From positions 124,001-188,000 of the forward strand of contig NC_039518.1 of the NCBI RefSeq assembly GCF_003672135.1: a stretch of 64,000 nucleotides of DNA, read 5' to 3'. This DNA comes from Ooceraea biroi. Taxonomy: Eukaryota; Arthropoda; Insecta; Hymenoptera; Formicidae. Position 1 is the stretch's first letter; each line of letters begins with the position of its first letter. Position numbers and translations under genes: made by a program. Shown in pieces: positions 45,980-58,176 of this stretch. The notes under the pieces are model-generated. The model saw only the letters and a list, made by a program, of their open reading frames with translations, had not been told where the DNA came from and ran no database searches.

Positions 45980-47898
45980 TGCGTGTTTTGTGCTTTAATC
46001 TGTGCGCATAATTTAAAACAAAATACGTACGAGTGAATTATGATGCATAACACAAAAGTAAACAGATCTATGCATTTATAACGAGAGCGTTTATGTGCTT
46101 ACATTTATTGGTATGAATATTTACCCACTACCAATAGCTATTTATGTACTCGTTTAATATCGCGTTAAATTATTAACGAATGCGTGGCTATCAATCAACC
46201 GTGGAAGCTACGTATTACATAAAATATTTGAGGAATGTTACCTATATATTGCAATTATTACGTAACAAATATTTGTGGAGATTTAATTATTATGTTTACC
46301 TGCTTAGAATTGAGCGAATAACTTTTTAACATTGTTACATTAATATATCCGGCCATATTCGGACATTATGATTTAGAATCGAAATTAAATCTTCTGATGA
46401 TTGAGTAAAAGTGTGGTTAGAAATACGACTGGTCCACAGTAATTTATGTTTTGTTGAACGAAAAGCCAATGAAAAGTATCGATCGTTTTTCGTTATTTTG
46501 AGAAGATCGTGTAATGATACGACAATATAAATAACAAAAAACGACAAGAGTTTCCTGCCATTGACAGAAATAGCGAACGTAACTCGATCGACGAGAGAAT
46601 TGTAAGGTGATTTGCCCCGTTTTAGGCTACAACATCCTGCTAGGAAAGCCATTGAATCTAAATCCATTTTCCGGCATGGTCGACAAATTTCCGGCTATCG
46701 AGCGCCATTAATTGCCGGAATATATCACTAGATCGAGACTCTGCCACCGCCACGGGGCATAATTTACGGAAATAACGTGGGTTATCCACCGTGAGTGTCA
46801 TTCCCGCCACAATCGTTCTTTCGTCTCTCAGATAGTGTCGGCAAATCCCCGAATTTATGCATCATTTATCCGAAATCTTCCCCGGCGTTTTTCCAGCTAT
46901 TTCTGCTGTGGCACGGGAGAATCGCGCGTGCTTGAAGCTTGAAAAAAATGATATTCGTGAGGACACCCTTGTGCTTTTACCCTGTGCGACGTATCGCGGA
47001 ACGCCGCGGTTTTATTCCACGATTAAAATTGTAATTTAATCCGAAGGAATCGTACGCGCAAGCTATTTATGGGCGCGCGAACGCGGCAGCAATCGTAACC
47101 GTAAAACTCCACCCGCTGACAGAAATTACAAAGCGATGCGATGCTCACGCTACAGTTTCCGCCACCGCGCGCGCGCTTAAATAATTCATACCCCTCTCGC
47201 GTGGCTCCTAGCATAATATTTTCCCCGACCTTTCCGCGCTGTGCGGCGTGCATACTCGTACGAGACGACGGCAGGGTGGAATTTGCCTGGCGCGTGTATA
47301 AAAATGAACGGGGAAAATTTTGTCGCGCCGAAACACCCCGCGTAACCGAAGAGAGAGAGCGTCATTGTTTATGCGTCATTCTCGCCTGCACCGCCCGCAC
47401 CATTTATCCATGAAATCATATCCATGCAAGCCAATTATCATAAATCGTCTTTTTCCCGCGCTCTAATTGCGATCTTCTGCCTTTGCAAGAAAGATTCAAC
47501 TTTATCATCGACGCTGCATCGCTATTAGCGCGTTGTTAAATCTACGTAGCTTAGCCCAGCTTGGCACAGGTTCACTAAGCTCCGGGAAACTATTTAATAA
47601 TTGCCGTGCGATGCACTTGACAGTTGACAGTTGACTCAACAGTTGTTCATTTTTTTAGCGGGTACGGATTGAAGATAACGTTAAGGGGATCGTGGAGTCG
47701 TCTGTATTACCGGCGGAATTGGTCGATCTTACTGTACTAATTACTCTTTAATGATTGTATAGAATGAAACATCCTTCTCCACGATTAAAGTATACAAAGA
47801 AATATACCGAGCGAAACTCGACTTTATGTTAAAAACGACAAAAAAATTTACAGTTTTATTATCGGCTTATTGTGACGTCACCTTGTACATTAATGTTC
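45980..47898. other. Unassigned
   Basis: AT-rich to ~46350, then mixed. The minus-strand open frame 46335-46667 has no recognised family. No RNA gene or TIR pair found. Confidence 0.4.
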
Positions 47899-48268
47899 TT
47901 AATATAAATGTTTTGCAGTTCGTGTGGCCAAAATTCGATAATCGCAAGGACGGAACAAAATGAAAGAATATGGGGAAGCTTTTAGAAATGAGTTTAGAAG
48001 CCTAGTGCAAAAGTAATTAGTGCAGAAAGATTCGTGATCATTTCGTGCCTACGTATGCCTGTGAAATCGTGGCTGAATAAAAAATTGTGATTTTTTTCCG
48101 TTTGGAAAGTTAAGTCCTGCTTTTCACATTACACTATTGTGTGTACTTTCATCGTGGAAAAGGATTTTTCATTCTGTGAATTCAATAAAAAGAAAATACA
48201 GGAAAATCATCGATTCCGTCGGTAATTCAGACGCCGCGACGGAGTTCACTGACCACTCCAGGATCCTC
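47899..48268 (+). repeat. Passenger segment X, copy 1 (probable resident copy)
   Basis: About 370 bp starting TTAATATAAATGTTTTGCAG and ending CCACTCCAGGATCCTC just before TTAA. It recurs at 48991-49360 and 60086-60455, always next to GGGGGGAGCC MITEs. Copy 1 alone has no MITE on its left and differs from the other two at shared sites (GCAGTTCGTG, ATTCCGTCGG, CACTGACCAC), so it is probably the original locus. It contains TTTTGCAG, an 18-codon ATG frame (MKEYGEAFRNEF...) and AATAAA, but no protein family is recognised. Confidence 0.75.
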
Positions 48269-48272
48269 TTAA

Positions 48273-48990
48273 GGGGGGAGCCTGCTTTAGAACGCTGAAA
48301 ATAAGGTATCTTTTACGAATTGTTTTTGGAGAAACTATACAGCGGATCATTATAAAACTTTGATGCATTTATTAGTACATGTTTAAAGATAAAAAAATTA
48401 TTTTTTGATTTGAATATATCGCCTGTAGAGGTCGTCCTGGAGAAATCCTAGTGCAGCCGCGTCGCCGGCATTGCAAATTGGTGAGCATTCTCCTGCCTCC
48501 AAATTTCGTCTAAACTGAAAAATTGAAATATGTTCTCGTTATTTACGAATTCCCATCGTCGATGAACCAAAGAGAGAAGAAAAAAGTTGAAAAGTGCCAA
48601 AATGGTGGAGCTTAGAACACAAAAGTACGATTTTTAGGCAAAGTTTTTGAACTTTTTCATGCAAAAATAATTGTTTAACTTAATGTTTTTATGAATATTA
48701 AAGGTTCATCGACGATGGGAATTCATAAATAACGAGAAAATATTTAATTTTTCAGTTTGGATGAAATTTGGAGGCAGGAGAATGCTCACCAATTTACAAT
48801 GCCGGCTGCACTAAGATGCCTCCAGGACGACCTCTACAGGCGATATATTCAAATCAAAAAATAATTTTTTTATCTTTAAACATGTACTAATAAATGCATC
48901 AAAGTTTTATAATGATCCGCTGTATAGTTTCTCCAAAAGCAATTCGTAAAGTTATACCTTATTTTCAACGTTCTAAAGCAGGCTCCCCCC
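48273..48990. mobile_element. TTAA-flanked MITE, GGGGGGAGCC family, short form, copy 3
   Basis: TTAA at 48269-48272 and 48991-48994. 718-bp palindrome, ends GGGGGGAGCCTGCTTTAGAA and TTCTAAAGCAGGCTCCCCCC. The arm carries GAATTCCCATCGTCGATGAA and its complement around a ~150-bp loop. Left half of the local composite MITE-X-MITE. Confidence 0.92.
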
Positions 48991-49360
48991 TTAATATAAA
49001 TGTTTTGCAGTTTGTGTGGCCAAAATTCGATAATCGCAAGGACGGAACAAAATGAAAGAATATGGGGAAGCTTTTAGAAATGAGTTTAGAAGCCTAGTGC
49101 AAAAGTAATTAGTGCAGAAAGATTCGTGATCATTTCGTGCATACGTATGCCTGTGAAATCGTGGCTGAATAAAAAATTGTGATTTTTTTCCGTTTGGAAA
49201 GTTAAGTCCTGCTTTTCACATTACACTATTGTGTGTACTTTCATCGTGGAAAAGGATTTTTCATTCTGTGAATTCAATAAAAAGAAAATACAGGAAAATC
49301 ATCGATTCCGCCGGTAATTCAGACGCCGCGACGGAGTTCACTGGCCACTCCAGGATCCTC
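48991..49360 (+). repeat. Passenger segment X, copy 2 (between two MITEs)
   Basis: Same segment as 47899-48268 with derived bases GCAGTTTGTG, ATTCCGCCGG and CTGGCCAC that are shared with the copy at 60086. Bounded on both sides by TTAA and a GGGGGGAGCC MITE. Confidence 0.85.
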
Positions 49361-49364
49361 TTAA

Positions 49365-50083
49365 GGGGGGAGCCTGCTTTAGAACGCTGAAAATAAGGTA
49401 TCTTTTACGAATTGTTTTTGGAGAAACTATACAGCGGATCATTATAAAACTTTGATGCATTTATTAGTACATGTTTAAAGATAAAAAAATTATTTTTTGA
49501 TTTGAATATATCGCTTGTAGAGGTCGTCCTGGAGAAATCTTAGTGCAGCCGCGTCGCCGACATTGCAAATTGGTGAGCATTCTCCTGCCTCAAAATTTCG
49601 TCTAAACTGAAAAATTGAAATATGTTCTCGTTATTTATGAATTCCCATCGTCGATGAACCAAAGAGAGAAGAAAAAAGTTGAAAAGTGCCAAAATGGTGG
49701 AGCTTAGAAAACAGAAGTACGATTTTGAGGCAAAGTTTTTGAACTTTTTCATGCAAAAATAATTGTTTAACTTAATGTTTTTATGAATATTAAAGGTTCA
49801 TCGACGATGGGAATTCATAAATAACGAGAAAATATTTAATTTTTCAGTTTGGATGAAATTTGGAGGCAGGAGAATGCTCACCAATTTACAATGCCGGCTG
49901 CACTAAGATGCCTCCAGGACGACCTCTACAGGCGATATATTCAAATCAAAAAATAATTTTTTTTATCTTTAAACATGTACTAATAAATGCATCAAAATTT
50001 TATAATGATCCGCTGTATAGTTTTTCCAAAAACAATTCGTAAAATTATACCTTATTTTCAACGTTCTAAAGCAGGCTCCCCCC
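49365..50083. mobile_element. TTAA-flanked MITE, GGGGGGAGCC family, short form, copy 4
   Basis: TTAA at 49361-49364 and 50084-50087. Right half of the composite that starts at 48273. Carries the variant CTTAGAAAACAGAAGTACG in the loop, also seen in the two copies at 59.4-61.2 kb. Confidence 0.92.
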
Positions 50084-50087
50084 TTAA

Positions 50088-51491
50088 AGGTGTGTCGCGC
50101 TCGAGAAACAGCATCTGAAATGTTGGTTCCTCACCAAGTTTCACGAGCGGACTTGTTGCCGATAAAAATAACCGACGGTATCGCAAAATCACTTGCGTTA
50201 CGTTACGCAAGATTCACCGAGCGCGACCGCGGGGATGAATCCCGAGAAGGGTGCGCCTCTCCCCCGCGCGTGTTGGGGCCAGATTCCCGAGACGGGTACA
50301 CGCCGGCGTGTACAAGCGCGTATTAATTAAGTTGGCTTCTAATTAATGCAGAACCCACTTCGACCGCGAAGGATCGCTTAGGATGGAACTTCCCTTTAAG
50401 CTGTAATTACATTTACGGTACACGTGTCGGTGTATATCTGTCGGCACCTCGTGCCGCACAATATGAAGCTCCCCACGTCCTCCCCCTCCTTCCCGCCCGC
50501 CGCCCACACTTATCGCTCACCCTCGTCATCGCGCACCCTCCTCAACGCGCGTATGTTGCGTGTATGTGATTAGATGAAGAGGTATTTGTTCCAGAGCCAA
50601 GTTCAGTTTCGGCTGAAAGGGCGCGCGCGTAAGAATATTCATCGTGCCCCTGGAAATGGCATTTAGGCATTTTCCGTCGTGCTCCGTGCGTACGTCGTCG
50701 CCACTGTCGCCATCAGCGAGCCTGATGGACGCGCGCGTGCTCATCGGCGCGTTAAATAGATCATGCGAGAAGATCATTCCGAATCAGTGACGTGATCACG
50801 TCCGCCCCGCTCGTGTACATGTCACATCGCTCACGTTCCATGCCATCGTCCCTTTTTAACGTCATCACCATTGAACGGCGAACCGTTGTCGCTGGCGCCG
50901 CTGTTTACCTTAATTTGCATTCGTGATTTATTTATAACTCTCGGCTGAACGAGCGACGTTCCGTCCCACTCGAGAGGACTGACTGCCTTTCGCGATGCAC
51001 TTCTGAGAGGGTAGTTTCTTCCTTTTTCTTTCCCATCATTAACGCTAACGAAGCTAATAACGGTAACTGTGATCGGTAGCTGTAAATTCGGGTTAATGCC
51101 GGCCGCGATCGAGCGAGTTCGAGGAACGAAGGTCGCTGCTACGTCCCACGCCACGTGCAACAGAGATCGTCGGAACCAGGTTACGAGCTGCGTGAATTGC
51201 GCGGATTTAACGGGAGAAATGCAATCGTGCGACTACCATTGACATTTATTTCAATAGCACGTATATGGGCCAATGATCCGGGGGTGGAGACGGAGCTGGA
51301 GGGAGGCCTTGACTTTATATTAAATTGCGATACGAAAATGCCAAATGGTGTCTGATCCTTTTCTACCCCTTACATTTGCGTAACAACTTTACCGAAAATT
51401 TATTCCAAAATGGTGTATCTGTAGAACCATGCATATATGTCTGTGGAAAAGGGGAGTTTTGCCACGGACATGTATATTTTACAGAATTTTC
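50088..51491. other. Unassigned, CpG-rich
   Basis: No recognisable gene. Open frames at 50090-50326, 50526-50777, 50831-51160 lack domains. 51390-51480 contains short inverted pieces (GTCTGTGGAAAAG / GCCACGGACATG) beside the next element. Confidence 0.4.
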
Positions 51492-52284
51492 GGTAATTAT
51501 GCATTTTAGGGGAGTCAGCTCCGATGACCTTGACCTTGACATATATTATACAGGTGACCCTCCTGAGTGACCTTCAAAAGGTTTTAGCCGTCGCTCGTTG
51601 TTCATTAAAAAGTTATTAACAAAAGAAGTTTAATAGTTTTCACTCCAAAGTTTTGTTATTTATTTTATGTGGATATCGCTCCCGCGAAGCGGGATGAAAA
51701 CGAGCACTCAACTGTCGCCTAACATTAACGAGCGTACGTGTCCGAGGCTTTATTCATTAAACAAATGATTTAATTTACACAAACATATAATTTATTAAAC
51801 AGCGAACAAAGCTGTTTTATACAACATAATGTGTATGCAGGGCAAAGCCCGTCCACCTACACTCCCGCCGAAAAAAATAGAAACGAACTGCAGGGGGAAT
51901 AGGAACGAATGACAGGGGCTTCGCCCCCCCCCCACCCCGTCGGAGCCAGTGTAACAAATTTCACACAGATTTTGATCACTTGGTACACGGCACGGATGCC
52001 GGCGGGGGGAGGGGCGAAGCCCCGCCCTCCCGCGAAGCGGGCTGAAAACCGAGCGTATATGTCCAGGGCTCCAATTTCAGAAAATATAACCGGTAATTAT
52101 ACACATAAGGAGACATAAGTTTCGAAAATATAGTAGTTATTTTGAATATGAACGAACAAAATTTATTTAAAGCAGTGAATTATTAATATATAGAATAGTT
52201 TATTTATAAATACAGTAAGTATAAGGTATTCTTTATTTTAACCAAAACACAAAACAGGTGTATACAAATAATTTTCTGCTTTAA

Positions 52285-53490
52285 GGGGGTATTCTAGTGT
52301 AGCATGTCAGAAAAATCGAATTTTTTTGGCATATTTTGCAAGTATATGGTATGGAAAATATGTCTGCGAGAAGATTTAGCCCGATTCGCAAAATTAACAA
52401 AGTAATAGCACCTAATACAAAATAACCTCCGGCACGCGCTCGGCGGTTGGACCGCGCGGCACACAACAGAGCATTGTGTTAGTATTTTAGGTAGGATCGG
52501 AAGATCGTTATTCTTTGAAGGTCGTACATTTGAATTGCAGCCTTTGTATAGTACAGGTTATATGGTACAATGAATCTCTAAATTCATTGATTTGGACTTT
52601 TGCTCCAAAACATCTCCATGCTGGCGTGAAAGTTGTTGAAATAGCAACATTCTTGGCAGTTATAATTTTCAATAAAGGATTTATGCCAATTTTCAAACTT
52701 ATGAACGTGATGGGAGTTAGTATTGGTCAGCAAGCGGTGATGCACGCAACTCCCGGAACGAAGCTCGTATCACCCGCTCGGAGCGGCGCTCCACTAACTT
52801 CTCTCGAGATCAGAGAATGAATCGCAGGGAAGAGAGATCGGCTCTGCAGGACTTCTACGAACAAGAGGAATGTCCCCTGTATAGCCCTGGACTAGCCGAT
52901 TGATCGTAAGTAACATTATCTCTATGTAATCAGTATGAAAAACTTTAAACGTGTTTTTCTCGAAACCACGTTTTTCAAATTGGTTCCCATGATATCTCAA
53001 AAACCAGTTAATCAATTGACTCAGGCTTTTGCACACATCTTCAGTATATGTGTGGCTATAGCCCCTACCACAATCAAGTCGAAATATTGTTTTTTGGAAT
53101 TTCTACAGCCCTTCAATGGTGAAAAAAATGGCACAAATCGAAACTTAATTTTCTCAATAAAGTCATGTTTTAAATTTTCAACATTTTTTTTCATTCTGGT
53201 ACCTGCTATAGCCACACTCATACTAATTAAGAATCTCTTTGGTTTTTTTGTTTCAGATGAGCAGAACAGCTGAAATCATGGGAACCATGGACCAACTTTT
53301 TTTTTTCATGTTCTTATTTAATATCATGTGCAGCGCTTATTTATAGTTATTGTCTACTACAAAAATTTGGAAACACACCAAATACGTATGAATAAGCAGG
53401 GAAAACCCTGCCTCAAAAAACCTTATACTTTTTTCAAAAACAATTCACCAAAATAGCATACAAATTCCGCTTTTACACTAGAATACCCCC
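52285..53490 (+). mobile_element. TTAA-flanked transposon, GGGGGTATTCTAGTGTA ends, nested
   Basis: TTAA at 52281-52284 and 53491-53494; 17-bp TIRs GGGGGTATTCTAGTGTA and TACACTAGAATACCCCC; 1206 bp. Unlike the other TTAA elements here it is not a long palindrome and it contains a transposase-like relic (52515-52903). TTAA duplications fit piggyBac or Kolobok; the relic argues for a Kolobok/Mutator-like source (inference). It lies inside the palindromic element 51492-53650 and so is younger than it. Confidence 0.85.
52515..52903 (+). pseudogene. Relic of a transposase C-terminal region (Mutator/Kolobok-like)
   Basis: The frame from 52515 reads YNESLNSLIWTFAPK (after ~18 residues), then EIATFLAVIIFNKGF and MNVMGVSIGQQA. 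A frameshift at the TGA ending 52820 is followed in another frame by RREERSALQDFYEQEE..YSPGLAD and a stop (52901-52903). The pattern 'NES.NS.IW...PK', a hydrophobic segment with FN.G, a charged stretch and a final Y.PG resembles the conserved end of invertebrate proteins annotated as Mutator-like transposases. This is recognition from memory of the family pattern, not a search. The N-terminal and catalytic parts are missing. Confidence 0.5.
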
Positions 53491-53657
53491 TTAATCGAGT
53501 TAATGTTAAGTTTAATTTTTGTTAATAACTTTTTAATGAACAACGAGCGACGGCTACAACCTTTTGAAGGTCACTCAGGAGGGTACTGTTGACAACATTT
53601 GTCAAGGTCAAGGTCATCGGAGCTGACTCCCCTAAAATGCATAATTACCGAATTTTC

Positions 53658-55811
53658 TTATTTTGCTGTAGATTCAGCTGCAAGGTTCAAAATCCGCACA
53701 GTGAATCAATATCAAAGAGTCGCGTCGCCGCGGAAGCACTTCCGGCGTGAAATTACACGACGTGTTCCTGTGTCGGGTCCCGGTTAAATTTACAAGGGAC
53801 AACCGCGTCTCGGGTACACATCGACTGCTCTTTTTCGACTACCGCGAGCCTCTTTCAGACAGAGGCGCTTGCTCTCTTTCAGATGTTTGCTAGTGACCAC
53901 AGACGAGTGTCCATATCTGGCGCGAGACGCGGAGGGACTTCAGCTCAAAGGGCGTCATAATTGCCAGGGGTAAAAGTCTTTCTCCCTTTTTGCGCTTTTT
54001 TCAACGATCCACCCGCGCGATGAAACACAACCTCTCTCGCGGTGGACGAGGAAAAAAATATAGCAGCCGGAGAGAAAGAGAGATAAAGAAAGAGGGAGGA
54101 TGAAAAAAGTGAGGAAGCGAGAGAAAGAGGGAAACGGAGGGAGAAAGAAACCATCGTTATTTACAGCTTTGCTCGCGTACCCGCCGTGGGTAAATACTTC
54201 TCCAACCCTTGTATCTGCGACGCCATGCTCGTTCCGACGTAAAAACTCTCTCCCTTTGCAGCATCGCTATATCGGCTCTCGTCGCCTAGTTTCAAACTGG
54301 ATTTTCGCGCCTCTATCGTATTTTTCTGTTTCCCTCTCGTTCCGTCCTGTCGCGCCTCTTCATCGGATCCTTCTTTCCGTTCGAGCATCGTCGATTTTTC
54401 TCTCTAAAGCGCTTTGAGAGCTCATTTCCGCCGGTATTGTTTCGCCGTGTGTTCGCTATGCAAAATTCCCATACGTGATTCCGCATGCGTACGTGCCTAT
54501 CGTGGTGAGTGACACACCCGGATAAACGCGGCTATCATGGTTGCTTAACGTTTTACGGCATCGAAACTGCGGTTTAGGTCTACAAAGTCACCCAACTCCA
54601 GCAGGTCCCATTCACTTTGTGATCTAGCTAGCTAGACGAGAGTTGCGCGCTAAACCCATGAGCTCGACTATCAGGGCGAACGTATTAATAATCAAGACCT
54701 GACGGAGAGCCACGTATTTCTAATGGAAAAAATAAACCACTGAAGTACTACGGAGGAAAATCGAGAAGGAAACCGGACTTTTTCGGCTTTCCGGCGCGTT
54801 TCCTCGTTCCATGCGTTTTTCTTATAAATGCATTTCTCCCTGCCGAGTTCATTTGGCTGATCCGAGGGAGAGAAAGATCTTGTTGCGTCGAGGATACGTG
54901 ACCGCGCATGCATAGTCTGACGGTAATCCATCCACAGAAAAAGCTACATGTATAATCGTATGCGGCGAGAACGTAACGACGCGACGTCAGGAAAGCGCGA
55001 GGAAATTTTCGAGGACTCGACACGAGTCGCCCTTACGTTCCACCACGACGATAATCCAGACACTACTACGAAGTACGGCGGTAAAACTCGCGAGAAAAAT
55101 TGTTTGACGTTGATTTCGCGTTTCACACGTTTCTTTCGCGACCCAGTTTCATGCGCTGGCGCGTGTACGTATCTGCCGACCGCAACGTTGCAACGATAAT
55201 TGTTAAATCCTGCACGTACAGTTACCGCAACGATAAAAAGGGAGTGAGAGAAAAAGAGGAGAGAGACGGAGGGATTGAAGAAGAGAGGGTTTCGGAAATT
55301 CTTTATCGCGGTTACGCAATTGCAGCGTTATGGCGAGTCAAATCAGAATCGCAGCTCGTGGAATTAGGTGCACACGAAAGGCGGGGTGGTTTTTTGCGTT
55401 GCGAATGTACACACGTTCACCCTCGAAAGTGCACGGCCGTGTCGCGCCGCGCCGCTATGGGAATTGTTATTCGTATACGTGACCATTTCGCGTATGCGCG
55501 CGATATTCCGGAAAGAAAAACCAGTAGCCATAATCATGAACGGGTAGACGGGGTTTACGAGATGTCGTATCGTCAAAGCGAAGATCCTCGTTGGCCAGGA
55601 GTTTAAATCTCGCGGCGACGCGACGTTTGCAACAATTTCGCGACGTGACGCGCTCGCTCGAATGCACGATGACAAAATTGTGACAATTCCGCAATTGTAT
55701 CGCAAAGTCACTTTAACGGGACGACTTGTCGGACGTGTCATGATTACAAAAATACCTGGAAAACCTGCAAATTGAGTATTCATCAACATCCGTTCCCGAA
55801 TTCGGGCATCA
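53658..55811. other. Unassigned, CpG-rich with purine-rich tracts
   Basis: 54070-54150 is a GA-rich run. The open frame 55100-55606 (168 codons) has no domain and includes low-complexity Lys/Glu/Arg from a GA-rich tract; other frames overlap on both strands. No gene recognised. Confidence 0.4.
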
Positions 55812-55829
55812 TATTAGGGGTGTGATTTA

Positions 55830-57114
55830 TTGGGTCATTAAGTATGAAACTTTACAAATAGAACATAAACTTTTGCATTTTTTGGCACATGGACATGATT
55901 TATTTTCAATCGAAGTATGCGCCCATGTTATCTACACACTTCTGCCATTTTAGTGGTAGTTGGTCTATGCCTCTACTATAGAAGCCAGGAGTACGGGAAT
56001 CAATGAAGTCGCAGAAGGCTGTTTCGACTGCCTGTTGAGAATTGAAGAATTTTCCCACCAACAAGTTGTCCAAATTCCGGAAGAAGTGATAGTCGGTAGG
56101 TGATAGATCTGGTGAATATGGTGGATGACGGAGAGTTTCCAATTCCAACTCTTGTAGCTTTGCCACGGTCAGTCGTGCAGTGTGCGGTCGAGCATTATCA
56201 TGCAACAGGATTGGCATTGACCGATTGACCAATTTCGGTTGTTTAATAGCAAGTTGTTGCATCATTTCGTCCAGTTGCTTGCAATATACTTCAGCCGTTA
56301 TCGATGTACCAGGTTTTATAAAGTTGTAGTAGATAACACCTGACCTGGACCACCAAACAGTCACCATAAGCTTCTTCTGTGTAATGTTGGGTTTCCCCTG
56401 ATGTCTCGGTGGTTCATTAGCGTTCAACCACTGATGTGAGCGTTTACGATTGTCGTAGAGTATCCACTTTTCATCGCAGGTCACAATTCGATTAAAAAAA
56501 GATTCATTTTTGTGACGGGAAAGCAAAGAGAGGGAAGCCTCTAGACGTTGCGCCTGCTGCGCATCGGTCAATTCGTGCGGGACCCATTTGTCCAACTTCT
56601 TTATCTTACCAATTGCAGCTAAATGAACAATATGGTGGGTATAGAAACATTGAATATCGATGCCAATTCACGTGTACTTTGAGATGGATCGGACTCTACT
56701 ACGGCTCTCAAGTGATCATTATCCACCTTCGTCTTTGGTCTTCCACGTGGCTCATTAGCGAGGCTGAAATCTCCATCTCTGAAGTTTTTGAACCAATTGC
56801 CCACCGTTGCTTTAGTAGTTGAACCTTCACCAAATACAGCGTTGATATTACGAGCTGTCTCCGACACTGTGGTTCCACGGCGGAACTCATATTCATAAAT
56901 CACACGAATTTTGGACTTTTCCATAGTTCTATAAAAAAGAATCCACCAATAAAACTAATGAAGATATCTGAACAAACAAATATGACATTTGAAGAGCGAA
57001 CATACATCTATCACACTAACCTAACCTGATACTGACGTCTGGCGCCAAATTTGAGATAACAAATGTTAAAGATGGCGCTTTTACATTTGTAAAGTTTCAT
57101 ACTTAATGACCCAA
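55830..57114 (-). mobile_element. Mariner (cecropia-type) inserted in the TIR of another mariner
   Basis: TIRs TTGGGTCATTAAGTATGAAA and complement, TA duplicated at 55828-55829 and 57115-57116, 1285 bp, transposase on the minus strand. Clean TA duplication and intact host element on both sides show direct insertion into the older mauritiana-type mariner. Confidence 0.94.
55906..56924 (-). pseudogene. Mariner transposase, cecropia-type (one frameshift)
   Basis: MEKSKIRVIYEYEFRRGTTVSETARNINAVFGEGS starts at 56924. Helix-turn-helix regions include RPKTKVDNDHLRAVVE and STRELASIFNVSIPTI. A single-base deletion near 56630 shifts the frame; the rest (DKWVPHELTDAQQAQRLEAS...) continues from 56595 to the stop at 55906-55908 with TCDEKWILYDN, LHDNARPHTA and YSPDLSPTDYHFF, a complete DD34D set. 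TCDEKWILYDNR and SPDLSPTDYHFF are features of the cecropia subfamily, to which Hsmar1/SETMAR belongs. Otherwise full length (~340 residues). Confidence 0.92.
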
Positions 57115-57116
57115 TA

Positions 57117-58176
57117 GTTTGGAGGGTTTTTTTGCTCAAAAACGCATGTATTTAAATATGATAATGAATGAATACCTTCATCAAAATATTTTCCTTCGTT
57201 TTCTATAACTTTTTCCCATCTTTCTGGCAAGAGATGGATTCCACCACGATAAAATGACTCTTCTTTTGAGTCGATCCATTCGTCGACGAATTTTCGCACT
57301 TCTTCGAAATTATCAAAGTGTGTATCCTCTAAAGCGTGTTGCATCGACCGGAACAAATAATAATCGCATGGAGCAATGTCCGGAGAAGACTTGCCATTCA
57401 AGCTCTAATAGCGTTTGTTTCACTGATAACGCAACGTGAGGTCGAGCGTTGTCACGAAGAAGAATCACTTTCCATCGTTTACTCGCAATTGGTGGTCGTT
57501 TTTGGTCCAATGCTTGCTTCAACTTATACAATTGGTGTCGATAACGATCAGCCGTGACAGTCTCATGCGGATGTAACAGCTCATAGTACACTATCCCACC
57601 AAATACAGAGCATTACTTTTGAACCGTGAATATTGCGTCTCGGAGTGGATGTTGATGGTTCGCCTGGATCCACCCATAATTTTCGGCGTTTCGGATTATC
57701 AAAATAGATCCACTTTTCATCCCCAGTAACAATCCGAGACGAAAGACTCTTCTTTTTTTGCCTGGCGATCAACGAAATGCAAATGTTCAAATGGCACTTT
57801 CCGATAATTGATGTCGAACCCATTTCCCTTCCTTCTGAATTTTTCCCATTTCATGTAAATGTTTGGTAACTGTTGTACGATCAACATTTAATGCTCTGGC
57901 AAGTTCTGAAGTGGATCGTGTTGGATTTTCGTGCAATAATGCTTGCAAATCTGCATTTTCAAGCTTTCTTGGTTGTCCCGAGCGTTCTTTGTCCTTCACA
58001 TCAGTATCACCACTTTTAAAGCGTCTAAACCAGTATTCACACGTCTTAATTGATGGTGATTCTGCGTCACCATAAGTTTCCACAAGAATTCTATAACCGT
58101 CAGCCGCAGTTTTGTTTTGATTAAAAAACAAAAGCAACGCATGTCGAAAATGCTAAAGAGCTTTCGGAAGTTGCAT
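57117..58176 (-). pseudogene. Mariner transposase, mauritiana-type, single-unit copy
   Basis: From ATG 58176: a TAG after MQLPKAL, then LLLFFNQNKTAADGYRILVETYGD, helix-turn-helix (TSELARALNVDRTTVTKHLHEMG), a 10-bp deletion at 57788-57790 (ESAI/LNICISL), TGDEKWIYFDN, the CIWWDSVL frame break, LRDNARPHVA, the WQVFSG break with loss of PHPPY, SPDIAPCDYYLF, and the C-end. The family's normal TAA stop sits in the TIR at the TA where the cecropia-type mariner landed, so the frame now runs a few codons into that element. Confidence 0.87.

Larger units (their letters stand above)
51492..53650. mobile_element. Palindromic element, GGTAATTAT...ATGACCTTGACCTTGAC family, copy 2 (with a nested TTAA transposon)
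   Basis: Left arm GGTAATTATGCATTTTAGG, GAGTCAGCTCCGATGACC, CTCCTGAGTGACCTTCAAAA, AAAAAGTTATTAACAAAAG; all recur inverted at the right end, finishing AATTACCG. Related to 25312-26048. The pairing extends a few bases outward (GAATTTTC / GAAAATTC). The middle contains GC-rich hairpin-forming pieces (CCCGCGAAGCGGG at 51673-51692 and 52026-52042), a CTCCAATTTCAGAAAATATAACC remnant, and the TTAA element at 52285-53490. Confidence 0.78.

Noticed and set aside
55100..55606. 168-codon frame on the plus strand
   Set aside because: Includes translated GA-rich simple sequence, overlaps similar frames on the other strand, and has no domain.
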